From contig PEAC01000018.1 in NCBI GenBank assembly GCA_002753305.1, positions 1 through 37,669 on the forward strand: a DNA stretch of 37,669 bases, written 5' to 3'. The DNA is from Nitrospirae bacterium MYbin6. Lineage in GTDB: Bacteria; Nitrospirota; Thermodesulfovibrionia; Thermodesulfovibrionales; Magnetobacteriaceae. The notes beneath the pieces are model-generated. The model was not told where the DNA came from. It saw nothing but the letters and a program-made list of their open reading frames with translations, and searched no databases. Shown piece by piece: positions 24,586 through 32,885 of the stretch; position 1 is the stretch's first letter, and each line of letters starts with the position of its first letter. A program made the position numbers and the translations under genes.

Positions 24586-25582
24586 AGCCCTTTGGAAGCC
24601 GCATGCCCGTGTGTGCGTGTCTATCTGATGCGGACTGAATTATCCGCGCAATCAGCTCCTCGTAGCCGATGCCGTTTAGGGCGCATAATATGGGCAGGTC
24701 CGAGTGCGAGGGGTGGAGGCCGGCCAGGGGGTTTATCTCGATAAATGACAGCTGCCCGGGTGCGTCGCATTTTAAATCAACCCTGCCGGCGTCCCGGCAG
24801 CCAAGGGCATTGTAAGCCATTAATGCCATCTCAGAGGCATCCCTGGCAATTGCCTCGTCGCGCACCAGTACATACTGGACGCGCTCTTCGCAAAATTCCT
24901 TATTGGCATATGAATACACCAGCGGCTCCGCGCTGTCAAGCAGCCTTACCTCAAGCACCCCTACGGCGCGCGCATTTTCGCCCGTGCCCAAGATGCCCAC
25001 AGTAAACTCCCTGCCGGGCAGATACCCCTCCACAATGGCCGGCTGCCTGTATTTTCTCAGGATAAACTCACAGCGGTCTTTTAAATCCGCCTCGTTCCAT
25101 ACGATTGAAGCGGTCTGGACACCCTTTCCCGTGCCCTCGGAGATGGGTTTCACAAATAGTGGGAAATCAAGGCAGACAGTAAAATTCATCGAATCCACTA
25201 CGGCGTAATCCGGCGTCGGCACACCAGAGGTACGCACTATGGCCTTAGCCATTGCCTTGTCCAGGGCCAGGGCAAGCGTAAGCGGGTCACTAAACGTATA
25301 CGGTATGCCGTAGGCCTCAAGCAGGGCCGGAATCTGCGCCTCACGGCTCCGTCCATACAGGCCTTCAGATATGTTAAATACCAGGTCCCATCTGGCCCCA
25401 CCGGCAAGCCGCTCTACGAGGCTGTGGATGTTGCCGATTCTATTTACCGTGTAACCGGCGCACTCAATGGCCCTCTCAAGGCAGTCTATTGTCTCCTCGG
25501 AGTCGAACTCGGCGGTCTCCTCCTTTGACAGCCCCATTGCTTCGTATTGCGTTCTCAGGTCAAATGTGAGGCCTATGGTCAT
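24563..25582 (-). CDS. D-Ala-D-Ala-ligase-like ATP-grasp enzyme B
   Basis: This 339-residue ligase belongs to the same superfamily as its downstream neighbour but is clearly diverged from it. It has LVFNISEGLYGRSREAQIPALLE at the substrate loop, FVKPISEGTGKGVQ and IVEGYLPGREFTVGIL in the ATP-grasp region, and GRVDLKCD followed by FIEINPLAGLHPSHSDLP at the metal site. The C terminus has an extra tail rich in His, Arg and Cys. The start codon overlaps the kamA stop by four bases. Two unlike ligases in tandem suggest two successive couplings or a heteromeric enzyme. Confidence 0.86.
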   Translation of the reverse strand: MTIGLTFDLRTQYEAMGLSKEETAEFDSEETIDCLERAIECAGYTVNRIGNIHSLVERLAGGARWDLVFNISEGLYGRSREAQIPALLEAYGIPYTFSDPLTLALALDKAMAKAIVRTSGVPTPDYAVVDSMNFTVCLDFPLFVKPISEGTGKGVQTASIVWNEADLKDRCEFILRKYRQPAIVEGYLPGREFTVGILGTGENARAVGVLEVRLLDSAEPLVYSYANKEFCEERVQYVLVRDEAIARDASEMALMAYNALGCRDAGRVDLKCDAPGQLSFIEINPLAGLHPSHSDLPILCALNGIGYEELIARIIQSASDRHAHTGMRLPKGCERSNCS

Positions 25583-26880
25583 TTCGTGTCGTCCGATGAG
25601 AACAGGGTTTTTTGATTTCTCCTTTTATAGCGCGCCGTATCTACTGGAATCCTGGAGGGTTTTGGCTGCCTTGCCGGGCGCTCTTTGTCTATGGGATTAT
25701 GATACCTGATAATCATCCCCTCGTAGTTCCTTAGCATCACCTCACCGTCCGATGCCGAGAGGAGATAAAACGGCTGAAGCGGAATCTTGCCTCCGCCACC
25801 CGGGGCGTCCACTACAAACGTGGGCACACAAAGCCCACCGGTAAATCCACGCATCTGCTCCACTATCTCTATCCCCTTCCAGATGCTTGTCCTGAAATGC
25901 TCCACACCATTTACGGGGTCACACTGGTATAGGTAATATGGCCGTACCATTATCCTCTGAAGCGCGTGGCATAGTTCTTTCATCGTCTCAACGGAGTCGT
26001 TTACGCCCTTTAACAGGACGGATTGATTGGATACCGGAATCCCCGCCCTGAGTATCTTATCACAGGCCTCCTGCGCTTCAGGGGTAACCTCGCGCGGGTG
26101 GTTAAACTGTGTATTTATCCAGAGCGGCCTGTGCCTTGACAGCATTGCCGCAAGCTCGTCAGTAACCCTCATTGGCAGCACCACTGGCACTCTTGTCCCA
26201 ATGCGTATCACCTCTAAATGCGAAACCGTGCGAAGCTGCCCCAGTAGCCAGTCCAAAGTCTCTATGTTCAGGGTCAGCGGGTCGCCGCCCGATATGATTA
26301 CCTCACGCACCTCCGGCACGCCCCTTATGTAGTCCACCATGGCAAGCAGTTCCTCTTTGCTCCTTACGGACTCACCGTCATGCCATATCCTCTTTCGCGT
26401 ACAGTGGCGGCAGTACACGGCACATGAGTTTGTAACCAGCATCAGCACCCTGTCCGGATACCTGTGTACCAGGCCGGAGACCTGTGTGTCGTTTTCCTCC
26501 TCAAGCGGGTCATTTTCACCGGCGCAGTCTATCTCCCTGAGGTCTGGAACACACTGCCTTCGTATCGGGTCCTGCGGGTCAGTCCAATCAATCAGAGACA
26601 GGTAATACGGGGTTATCGAATAGTGGTACTTCTCTATTAACTGCTTATATTTCGCTGTATGCTGGGGCCTTAAATCGAACAGCGCCGAAAGGGCATATGC
26701 CGACCTCAGCCTGTTTGAAAGCTGCCAGTACCAGTCGTTCCAGTCATCGGCAGATATGTTGGGCCATAACTTACGGATAATCGAGTTTGACGGCTCAATG
26801 GCCTTTTGCTCGAAGTTAAATAGCTGGGTAACTTGCACACTTGGAGGTTCTTCCTCCTGTGAAAGCGTAATGTTTTTCAT
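25579..26880 (-). CDS. kamA: KamA-family radical SAM lysine 2,3-aminomutase
   Basis: This 433-residue radical SAM/PLP enzyme has the cluster-binding CxxxCxxC at C153, C157 and C160 followed by TR (R162). IISGGDPLTL, PLWINTQFNHPREVT and SNQSVLLKGVND are further family motifs. PLP binds at K365 in APGGGGK. D321 (YLYQCD) and D358 (FVVD) are in place, 37 residues apart. These correspond to the two Asp residues that hold the substrate epsilon-amino group in clostridial lysine 2,3-aminomutase; glutamate-specific members lack them. L-lysine to L-beta-lysine is thus the likely reaction. The C-terminal Cys-rich zinc motif of the clostridial enzyme is absent and replaced by a basic tail. GGAG lies five bases before the ATG. 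It heads a four-gene operon. Confidence 0.92.
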   Translation of the reverse strand: MKNITLSQEEEPPSVQVTQLFNFEQKAIEPSNSIIRKLWPNISADDWNDWYWQLSNRLRSAYALSALFDLRPQHTAKYKQLIEKYHYSITPYYLSLIDWTDPQDPIRRQCVPDLREIDCAGENDPLEEENDTQVSGLVHRYPDRVLMLVTNSCAVYCRHCTRKRIWHDGESVRSKEELLAMVDYIRGVPEVREVIISGGDPLTLNIETLDWLLGQLRTVSHLEVIRIGTRVPVVLPMRVTDELAAMLSRHRPLWINTQFNHPREVTPEAQEACDKILRAGIPVSNQSVLLKGVNDSVETMKELCHALQRIMVRPYYLYQCDPVNGVEHFRTSIWKGIEIVEQMRGFTGGLCVPTFVVDAPGGGGKIPLQPFYLLSASDGEVMLRNYEGMIIRYHNPIDKERPARQPKPSRIPVDTARYKRRNQKTLFSSDDTK

Positions 26881-26953
26881 TTCACTCCGTATGTTCAGTT
26901 TAATAATCCCTCATAAAGAAGGATAGCCTGTGCCCGCACACCGGGCATAACTA

Positions 26954-26970
26954 AGCAATATTCATGCCAG
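26954..26970 (-). promoter_or_regulatory. Sigma54 (-24/-12) promoter of the kamA operon
   Basis: The minus strand reads CTGGCATGAATATTGCT. GG (26968-26967) and GC (26956-26955) are ten bases apart, matching the RpoN consensus TGGCAC-N5-TTGC closely. Transcription would start near 26943, leaving a leader of about 63 bases to the kamA ATG at 26880. Confidence 0.78.
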
Positions 26971-27031
26971 CTTTAGATGCACAATTGGCGGCTCGTACCA
27001 TCAGGGCAAATGCACTATGTATTTTTTTGTC

Positions 27032-27192
27032 TGTCATTCCTGCGGAAGCAGGAATCCAGTCTTTTAAGAACAGTAAATAACAGCATCTTTCTGCCATTAC
27101 AAGAACGACATGAGAGAGAGAAAAAGGTTGAAATAACCCGTTTTGACTGCATTTTGCATAATAACTGGATTCCTGCTTCCGCAGGAATGACA
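27032..27192. repeat. Paired inverted palindromic repeat (MITE-like), copy 1
   Basis: A 29-base sequence at 27032-27060 recurs perfectly in inverted orientation at 27164-27192. Each copy contains its own hairpin, ATTCCTGC-GGAA-GCAGGAAT, of the type of short dispersed repeats common in environmental genomes. The 103 bases between are AT-rich and show no gene. The segment lies between the kamA promoter and the upstream dyad. Confidence 0.85.
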
Positions 27193-27323
27193 GAATTAGT
27201 GCTATTTAATGCTACTCTTTACATTAGATAAGATACTACATGACAACAATAATCATATAGTGCGTTCGCCCTGCTCGTACCATATATTTTAGTTGCTTTT
27301 TCGCGCTCAGATGAACCACGACA

Positions 27324-27342
27324 CAGTGCCATAATGGCACTG
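27324..27342. promoter_or_regulatory. Enhancer-type dyad upstream of kamA
   Basis: CAGTGCCATAATGGCACTG is a 19-base dyad, perfect except for the central base. It sits about 390 bases upstream of the predicted kamA transcription start, a normal distance for a sigma54 activator site. Two related dyads precede the adjacent activator gene. No T-run follows on either strand, so it is not a terminator. Confidence 0.7.
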
Positions 27343-27389
27343 TTGCTAACGGCACGAGATTTTTCCGCGACCGGCATTGCGCCTGCCGT

Positions 27390-28751
27390 TCATGGCGCTT
27401 GCGCCTTGGCCTCCTTAATCTTCCGGTGGAGGCTTCTCAGCCCAATGCCGAGCATTTTAGAGGCGGCAGTCTTGTTTCCATTTACCTTTTCGAGGGTAAG
27501 GCGTATGAGTTCACGCTCTACCTCGGCGAGGGTGAGGTTTTGGGAGATTCGATAGCAGTCGCTGTGCTCCGGTTCCGAAAGGAGTAAAAATGCGGGCAGA
27601 TAGCTGGCCTCGATAAAGTCTTTCTTAGCCAGGGCCATGGCGGATTCGAGTGCGTTCTCAAGTTCTCTGACGTTTCCCGGCCACTGGTAACTCAGCAGCG
27701 TTTGCATTGCGTCCTTCGATATGCCTTTGATTTTATAGCCCTTTTCCTCGTTTAACTTGTTTATGAAATAGCTGGCCAAAAGAGGAAAGTCCTCTTTTCT
27801 CTCTCTGAGGGCCGGAAGATCTATTTTGACGACATTAAGGCGATAGTAGAGGTCGTCTCTAAACTTTCCCTCGTCAATCAGCCTTCTGAGGTCTCTGTTG
27901 GTGGCCGCGATGACCCGGACATCTACCTTTATGGTCTCGTTGCCGCCGACGCGCTCGAATTCCTTTTCCTGCAGGATTCTCAGGAGTTTAACCTGTGTGC
28001 CAGGGGGCAGGTCCGCGATTTCATCGAGAAATATCGTGCCGCCGTTTGCAAGCTCAAAGCGCCCCAGGCGTCTTGCCGCGGCCCCCGTAAAGGCGCCCTT
28101 TTCGTGGCCAAAGAGTTCGGACTCCAGGATGCCTTCGTTGAACACGGCACAGTTGACCTTTACATAGGGCTTTGCAACGCGCCCGCTGCTATAGTGAATC
28201 GCGTTGGCTATCATCTCCTTGCCTGTGCCCGTCTCGCCCGTCAGCAGGATGTTTACGTTTTTGGGCGCCACAGAGGCCACTATGTCGATGACATACTGCA
28301 TGGCCTTGCTCCTGCCGATGATGTTTCCATAGTTGACGCGCTCTTTGAACTTCTTCTCCAGGTTTGTCTTCTCAATGTAAAGGGTCTGCTTCTCTGCCGC
28401 CTTCTCTATGACCGTCATAAGGAGTTTCATGTTAATGGGAAACTCATAGAAATCATACGCGCCGTCTTTCATCGCCTCTATGGCCTTTGAAAGGGGTACG
28501 CGTTCGGAGAGAAATATTATCTCCACATCCGGCCTGATTGACTTAATTTTTTTGAGGAAATTTATGCTGTTGATATTTTTTAAATTAAAGTCAGAGAGCA
28601 CGATATTGATAGGTTCTTTGTTTAAAATTCTATAAGACTCTTTTGCGGAGGTTGCGGAATATAGTTTAAGTTTTTTTCTCTTTAAATAATTTTTGGCCTT
28701 TTCCCAGACTGGCCTCTCCCGTTCTTCTACGACCAATATGTGTAGCTCCAT
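27390..28751 (-). CDS. Sigma54-dependent response regulator (enhancer-binding protein)
   Basis: The 453 residues comprise an N-terminal receiver domain (about 1-120), an AAA+ domain and a C-terminal Fis-type helix-turn-helix ([20 protein letters not shown]). The AAA+ part has Walker A GETGTGKE (172-179), the sigma54-contact loop GAFTGA (219-224), and [13 protein letters not shown] as Walker B. The receiver is unusual. The phosphorylatable D54 is present, but the acidic pair is E9-E10 and the invariant Lys before the conserved Pro is replaced (F104-P105), so phosphorylation signalling may be altered. GGAG precedes the ATG. No histidine kinase gene is in the window. It lies directly upstream of the kamA operon and is the natural candidate activator. 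Confidence 0.95.
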   Translation of the reverse strand: MELHILVVEERERPVWEKAKNYLKRKKLKLYSATSAKESYRILNKEPINIVLSDFNLKNINSINFLKKIKSIRPDVEIIFLSERVPLSKAIEAMKDGAYDFYEFPINMKLLMTVIEKAAEKQTLYIEKTNLEKKFKERVNYGNIIGRSKAMQYVIDIVASVAPKNVNILLTGETGTGKEMIANAIHYSSGRVAKPYVKVNCAVFNEGILESELFGHEKGAFTGAAARRLGRFELANGGTIFLDEIADLPPGTQVKLLRILQEKEFERVGGNETIKVDVRVIAATNRDLRRLIDEGKFRDDLYYRLNVVKIDLPALRERKEDFPLLASYFINKLNEEKGYKIKGISKDAMQTLLSYQWPGNVRELENALESAMALAKKDFIEASYLPAFLLLSEPEHSDCYRISQNLTLAEVERELIRLTLEKVNGNKTAASKMLGIGLRSLHRKIKEAKAQAP

Positions 28752-28787
28752 ACAGGGTCTCCAGGGGTTAAATGATTAAATCGATAA

Positions 28788-28800
28788 TGCCATTATGGCA
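28788..28800. promoter_or_regulatory. Dyad upstream of the sigma54 regulator, proximal copy
   Basis: TGCCATTATGGCA shares the core of the 27324 dyad. Its centre lies 43 bases upstream of the regulator start codon and 41 bases (about four helical turns) from the distal copy. It is a likely binding site for the regulator on its own promoter region. Confidence 0.65.
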
Positions 28801-28826
28801 CTGCCTATAAAATATATCCAGTTTAT

Positions 28827-28843
28827 AGTGCCATTACGGCACT
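28827..28843. promoter_or_regulatory. Dyad upstream of the sigma54 regulator, distal copy
   Basis: AGTGCCATTACGGCACT matches the 27324 dyad except for one half-site base. It forms a same-face pair with the proximal copy at 28788. No sigma54 promoter was found between here and the gene, so autoregulation would act on another promoter type. Confidence 0.65.
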
Positions 28844-28905
28844 GTTTGGACTGTGGAGAATCTCATTATCCTTATTTCGCGCGGTTTTCGCTTCATACGA
28901 ATATT

Positions 28906-30219
28906 TCAGGCCGGCCGCCACGTCTCTTCTGCTATTTTGTAATCGCCCGGACAGCCGTTTAAAATGAGTGTTTTAATGCCCTTGTCCGTAACATTTCCCG
29001 ATGTATATTCCTGTACAAAAGAAACGACGATTTTTCTGGGCGAGACGGCCTTTATCTTCAGGTCTGAGAGGTTGATTCTGATTTGCTTAGGGCCGCGGAA
29101 GAGGCCTTTTTTGTATGCCTTCCACTGCTTTAAATCCATCTTGTCCGAACGGAAGGAGCTGCTGTAGTGGGAGATGTATTTTTCTATGTCTTTAGCCTGC
29201 CACACGGTTTTCCATTTATTTACTGTGGAGATAACGCTTTTCTCAATATATGGGTCCATCTCCAGTTTTGTAAACTCCTCGGCTATGATTCTGTAGTCGC
29301 CTTCTTTTTCTGCCAGCAGGTAGAGTCTCTTGTTGCCGTATGACAGGATGTTCTCGGCGCAGTAGAACTGGTCGAATGTGTACATTAGCTTAGTGGCATT
29401 TTCCTTGAAAATATTGACGTTTGAGGTGACGACTCTTCTATTGGGGTAAGCACTCATAAGGCGTTTCTTTCTGTTGAGATAGCTCTGCGCGGAGTGGCCG
29501 TCGTAGCCTCTGAAGTTGGTGTCGAAGTAGTTGGCAAAACCCTCGAAATCACCTTTTTCCCATGAGGAGATAAAACCCTTAAAGATATCAATGTATTTTT
29601 TCTTGCGTTTTTTATAGTCCTCGGGGCTTAAAAATTCGAGGCTGTCGGATATGATTACAGGGGTCTCCGCCAATATATAAGTCTTCAGGTTTTCGAGGTC
29701 GCTGTTTGACAGGGAGACGCAGCCCTTTGTCTTTTCGTTGTCTCTGTCTATACCGCGGCCATGTATCCAGATGCCGTGGCCGGTTTTACCCTTGTTTTTG
29801 TCCATGATGTTCGGATAATTCAGCGTAAAGGCGCCTTCACCAAACAGGGTCTTGTCGAGCTTTTCAGGCGGTATGTAGCTCAGAACAAAATAAAACCCTT
29901 CGGGGGTCTTGCGGTCCCCTTCTCTGAGTTTGTCGCCGTTGTTTTTGCCATGTAAGATGTTATAGCTTTTTGTAATCATCGGCACGTTGTTTTTGACTTC
30001 AACTACATGCAGTTCGTTAGCACGTTTATCGACTAGTAAGGCAGTAAAGTTATGGTCGGACTCCGTAAAGATGTTGCCGGATACGGATTTGAGCTGCTCA
30101 ACAGCTGGGGCCGCGTAACCTGTGGCCGCGCCGAAAAATAGTACACCGAAAAACAGCAGCATCGGCATCAGCGATGCTTTAATCAGCATCAGAGACGATT
30201 TTCCGCTTAACCCCGGCAT
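28906..30219 (-). CDS. Csd6-like L,D-transpeptidase/carboxypeptidase with tandem NTF2-like domains
   Basis: The 437 residues begin with a signal peptide (hydrophobic run ending GAATGYAA), so the enzyme acts in the periplasm. The YkuD catalytic domain holds GHGIWIHGRG and KTKGCVSLSN, with catalytic His near 153 and Cys near 167. Two NTF2/SnoaL-like domains follow (about 210-320 and 325-437), as in Csd6-family proteins, whose Helicobacter member trims peptidoglycan peptides and helps set cell shape. I start it at the ATG at 30219, which overlaps the cbiB stop region. An ATG at 30189, with GGAAAA upstream, would also keep the signal peptide. It ends the cob gene run, with which it shares no obvious function. 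Confidence 0.87.
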   Translation of the reverse strand: MPGLSGKSSLMLIKASLMPMLLFFGVLFFGAATGYAAPAVEQLKSVSGNIFTESDHNFTALLVDKRANELHVVEVKNNVPMITKSYNILHGKNNGDKLREGDRKTPEGFYFVLSYIPPEKLDKTLFGEGAFTLNYPNIMDKNKGKTGHGIWIHGRGIDRDNEKTKGCVSLSNSDLENLKTYILAETPVIISDSLEFLSPEDYKKRKKKYIDIFKGFISSWEKGDFEGFANYFDTNFRGYDGHSAQSYLNRKKRLMSAYPNRRVVTSNVNIFKENATKLMYTFDQFYCAENILSYGNKRLYLLAEKEGDYRIIAEEFTKLEMDPYIEKSVISTVNKWKTVWQAKDIEKYISHYSSSFRSDKMDLKQWKAYKKGLFRGPKQIRINLSDLKIKAVSPRKIVVSFVQEYTSGNVTDKGIKTLILNGCPGDYKIAEETWRPA

Positions 30220-30220
30220 C

Positions 30221-31345
30221 TCAGTGGATTCCCCAAAAGTATTTAATAGTGCCGGCAAGGGCAACAGCCGCCATTAATCCGATAGAAGAAGATACGGCGG
30301 TTATTGTTATTGCCTCTGTTATTTTTTCCGCAGTAACCGGTTCGTTTGAAGCTCCGCCAAGATATGGTTTATTGGCCAGCAGGCCGCCGTAATATGAAGG
30401 GCCGCCGAGTCTTATCCCAAGGGCGCCGGCCATTGCCGCTTCGGGGATACCGGCGTTGGGGCTTGTATGGTTTTGGCCGTCCCTTATGAGGGTCTTCAGG
30501 CTGCCCGTGATGCTGCCGAAACAGCTTACGATATGGCTGCCGCTATTAAGTGTCTTTCTGCTGCCTTTGTTCATCACATTAATTACCATATAGTAAAACG
30601 ATTTTACAATATAGCATAACAATTTTACAACAGCAATTACAACTACCGCTAAAACCATAATAATACCGGTCAGGCGAGCGGGAATGTAGTTAGCGGCATC
30701 ATCAACTCTGGCCGCGGCGCGTCCGAAATACAGATATCTGTCATTTTTATAGCCAAGCATTGAGTCAAGCGTATTGACTGCCTTATAGGCAAGGGCAAGG
30801 GGCAGTCCGCCAATGGCAAAGTAAAACAGCGGGGCTATGATTGCGTCCGAGGTGTTTTCGGCGGCTGTCTCTATGGCGGCCTTTGCGATGCCTTCATGTG
30901 TGAGTGCCTCTGTGTCTCTGCCTACGATTTGGGATAACGCTGCCCGTGCCCCAGTGGTGTCGCCGCCTTCAAGATTGTCTCTCACCAGTAATACGGATTT
31001 GACAAGCCCGTTTTGCGCCAATACCAATGAGCCGGTTATGCCTATCGTTATATCATAGAGAGAGATTGAGTGAAACATCGTATATTGCCTGAGGGGCGCT
31101 AAGATTATTTCGGCAAAAACATACGCAACGCCATAAGTAATGCCGACGGTGCCGGCAACGGCCAGCGCCCCTGAGAGGATATTAATAAGCGGCGGCCTTG
31201 CCGGATTTCTCAGCCGCCCCTCTGAAAACTCAATCAACTTTCCGATATATCTGACCGGATGGGGAATCCACCTGGGGTCGCCCACGCATATATCCAGGGC
31301 GAATGCCAGCAGGAGTTGAAGTGGTATACCCGCTAATAATAACAT
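30221..31345 (-). CDS. cbiB: Adenosylcobinamide-phosphate synthase CbiB/CobD
   Basis: This 374-residue polytopic membrane protein attaches aminopropanol (phosphate) to adenosylcobyric acid in late cobalamin synthesis. Signatures are DICVGDPRWIPHPVRYIG at the N terminus, QIVGRDT, AAIETAAENTSDAIIAPLFY, and HTSPNAGIPEAAMAGALGI. It follows cobQ by 37 bases. The stop overlaps the region of the L,D-transpeptidase start. Confidence 0.95.
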   Translation of the reverse strand: MLLLAGIPLQLLLAFALDICVGDPRWIPHPVRYIGKLIEFSEGRLRNPARPPLINILSGALAVAGTVGITYGVAYVFAEIILAPLRQYTMFHSISLYDITIGITGSLVLAQNGLVKSVLLVRDNLEGGDTTGARAALSQIVGRDTEALTHEGIAKAAIETAAENTSDAIIAPLFYFAIGGLPLALAYKAVNTLDSMLGYKNDRYLYFGRAAARVDDAANYIPARLTGIIMVLAVVVIAVVKLLCYIVKSFYYMVINVMNKGSRKTLNSGSHIVSCFGSITGSLKTLIRDGQNHTSPNAGIPEAAMAGALGIRLGGPSYYGGLLANKPYLGGASNEPVTAEKITEAITITAVSSSIGLMAAVALAGTIKYFWGIH

Positions 31346-31382
31346 TTGTTAACCTTCTATCATAATCATCGAGCGTTTGCCC

Positions 31383-32882
31383 TTACAGCCCTGCTATTGA
31401 GTATATGAAATCCATATTAAGATTAGTCCTCAGCAGTTGGGCCAATCTGTCTATGGCGGCGTTTTTTTCGGCGGCGTAACTAACACGGCCACCAACGGGC
31501 GGCAGGCCCTTTCTCTCTCTCAGGCCGTTTATCAAATCCCCGCGAAACTCATCGTTATCAAAGATCCCGTGAATATAAGTACCCCAGACGCCTTCTTTAA
31601 CCGCGCCGTCAGGGTATGAGTCTTCTCCCCCAACAACAAACGCGGGAAGCCCGGTTGCCGTGGTCTGGCCCATGTGGATTTCATAGCCCCTGAGGCCGAT
31701 GTGCCTGTTTCTTATGTATGGTATCGGCCCCGATGTCCTGGCTATAACCTGGCGGGTGGTCTTTGTTTTGTCAAATACGGTTGTAGTGTCAAGCAGGCAG
31801 AGTCCGGCAACTGCCGTCTCAGCGCTTTCAATGTTAAGCGGGTCTTCTATCGTGCGGCCAAGCATCTGGTATCCCCCGCAAAGGCCAATCAGCGGGATGC
31901 CCTTGCCTGCGGCTTTTTTTATGACACTATCGAGGCCGCTGCCCCTTAAAATATTTAGATCTGTAATTGTATTTTTTGACCCTGGGATGATTATCAGGTC
32001 CGAGTTTAAGATGTCCTCAGGGCGGCGGCTTATTACGAGTTCCACGTCAGGCTCATACGTAAACGGGTGAAAATCGGTGAAGTTCGATATATACTTAAGC
32101 CTCAGCACGGTTATCTTTATGGAGTCCTCACTGGAGTCGGCAAAGCTGCCCCTGGCGTGGATATCAAGCACAAGGCCGTCCTCTTCGGGCAGCCCCATAT
32201 CTGTAACATACGGCAGTACGCCGATTACCGGAATGCCGGTCTTGTCCTCAATCAGCCTGTTACCCGGCAGGAGGATATTTATATCGCCGCGAAACTTGTT
32301 TATTATAAACGCCTTTATCCGGCGGGAGTCCTCGCCTGACAGGGCAACCGTGCCGTATAAAGAGGCGAACACCCCGCCCCTGTCTATGTCCCCTACGAGG
32401 ATTACGGGCGCTTCGGTGTGCCTCGCCACTGCCATATTGGCTATCTCACTGTCCATGAGGTTTATCTCAGCGGGGCTTCCGGCGCCTTCGATGACGATGA
32501 TGTCATTATTGGCGCTCAACATGTCCCATGCGTGCGTGACTGAAGCCCAGAACTGCTCCTTATTCTTATAATACTCGGCAGCCTGCATGGTCTTATATGC
32601 CTTGCCAAGTACTATGACCTGTGAGCCGCTCTCCCCTGATGCCTTTAACAATATCGGATTCATATAGACCGAAGGTTCAGCTCCGGCCGCCTCGGCCTGC
32701 ATCGCCTGGGCGCATCCTATCTCACCGCCCTCCGGCGTTACGAATGAATTCAGGGCCATGTTTTGGGACTTAAACGGTGCCACTTTACGCCCCATATCCC
32801 TGAATATCCTGCACAGCCCGGCCGCTATCAGGCTCTTTCCCACACCTGAGCCGGTGCCCTGAATCATTATCGATTTAGACAT
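31383..32882 (-). CDS. cobQ: Cobyric acid synthase CobQ/CbiP
   Basis: This 499-residue glutamine amidotransferase amidates four carboxylates of adenosylcobyrinic a,c-diamide. The N-terminal dethiobiotin-synthetase-like ATPase has the P-loop IQGTGSGVGKS (to K16), and later ILVGDIDRGGVFAS. The C-terminal class I-like glutaminase domain has its Cys in GLCGGYQMLG (C335) and the matching His in TYIHGIFDN. It starts three bases after the cobC stop, within a cobS-cobC-cobQ-cbiB operon. Confidence 0.96.
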   Translation of the reverse strand: MSKSIMIQGTGSGVGKSLIAAGLCRIFRDMGRKVAPFKSQNMALNSFVTPEGGEIGCAQAMQAEAAGAEPSVYMNPILLKASGESGSQVIVLGKAYKTMQAAEYYKNKEQFWASVTHAWDMLSANNDIIVIEGAGSPAEINLMDSEIANMAVARHTEAPVILVGDIDRGGVFASLYGTVALSGEDSRRIKAFIINKFRGDINILLPGNRLIEDKTGIPVIGVLPYVTDMGLPEEDGLVLDIHARGSFADSSEDSIKITVLRLKYISNFTDFHPFTYEPDVELVISRRPEDILNSDLIIIPGSKNTITDLNILRGSGLDSVIKKAAGKGIPLIGLCGGYQMLGRTIEDPLNIESAETAVAGLCLLDTTTVFDKTKTTRQVIARTSGPIPYIRNRHIGLRGYEIHMGQTTATGLPAFVVGGEDSYPDGAVKEGVWGTYIHGIFDNDEFRGDLINGLRERKGLPPVGGRVSYAAEKNAAIDRLAQLLRTNLNMDFIYSIAGL

Positions 32883-32885
32883 GGT

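Larger units (their letters stand above)
26881..27389. other. Regulatory intergenic region between kamA and the sigma54 regulator
   Basis: These 509 bases hold no convincing gene. From the kamA side they contain a sigma54 promoter, a 161-base segment bounded by inverted palindromic repeats, and a 19-base dyad near the end of the regulator gene. The only sizeable open frame, at 26977-27231, is translated repeat sequence. Confidence 0.7.

Noticed and set aside
26977..27231. Open frame of 84 codons in the kamA upstream region
   Set aside because: It is a translation of the inverted repeats (SFLRKQESS and NWIPASAGMTE are typical of such repeats read as protein), has no ribosome-binding site and overlaps the regulatory sites.
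27324..27342. The 19-base dyad as a terminator of the sigma54 regulator gene
   Set aside because: There is no T-run on either side, the possible loop is too small for the full stem, and two more copies lie upstream of the same gene.
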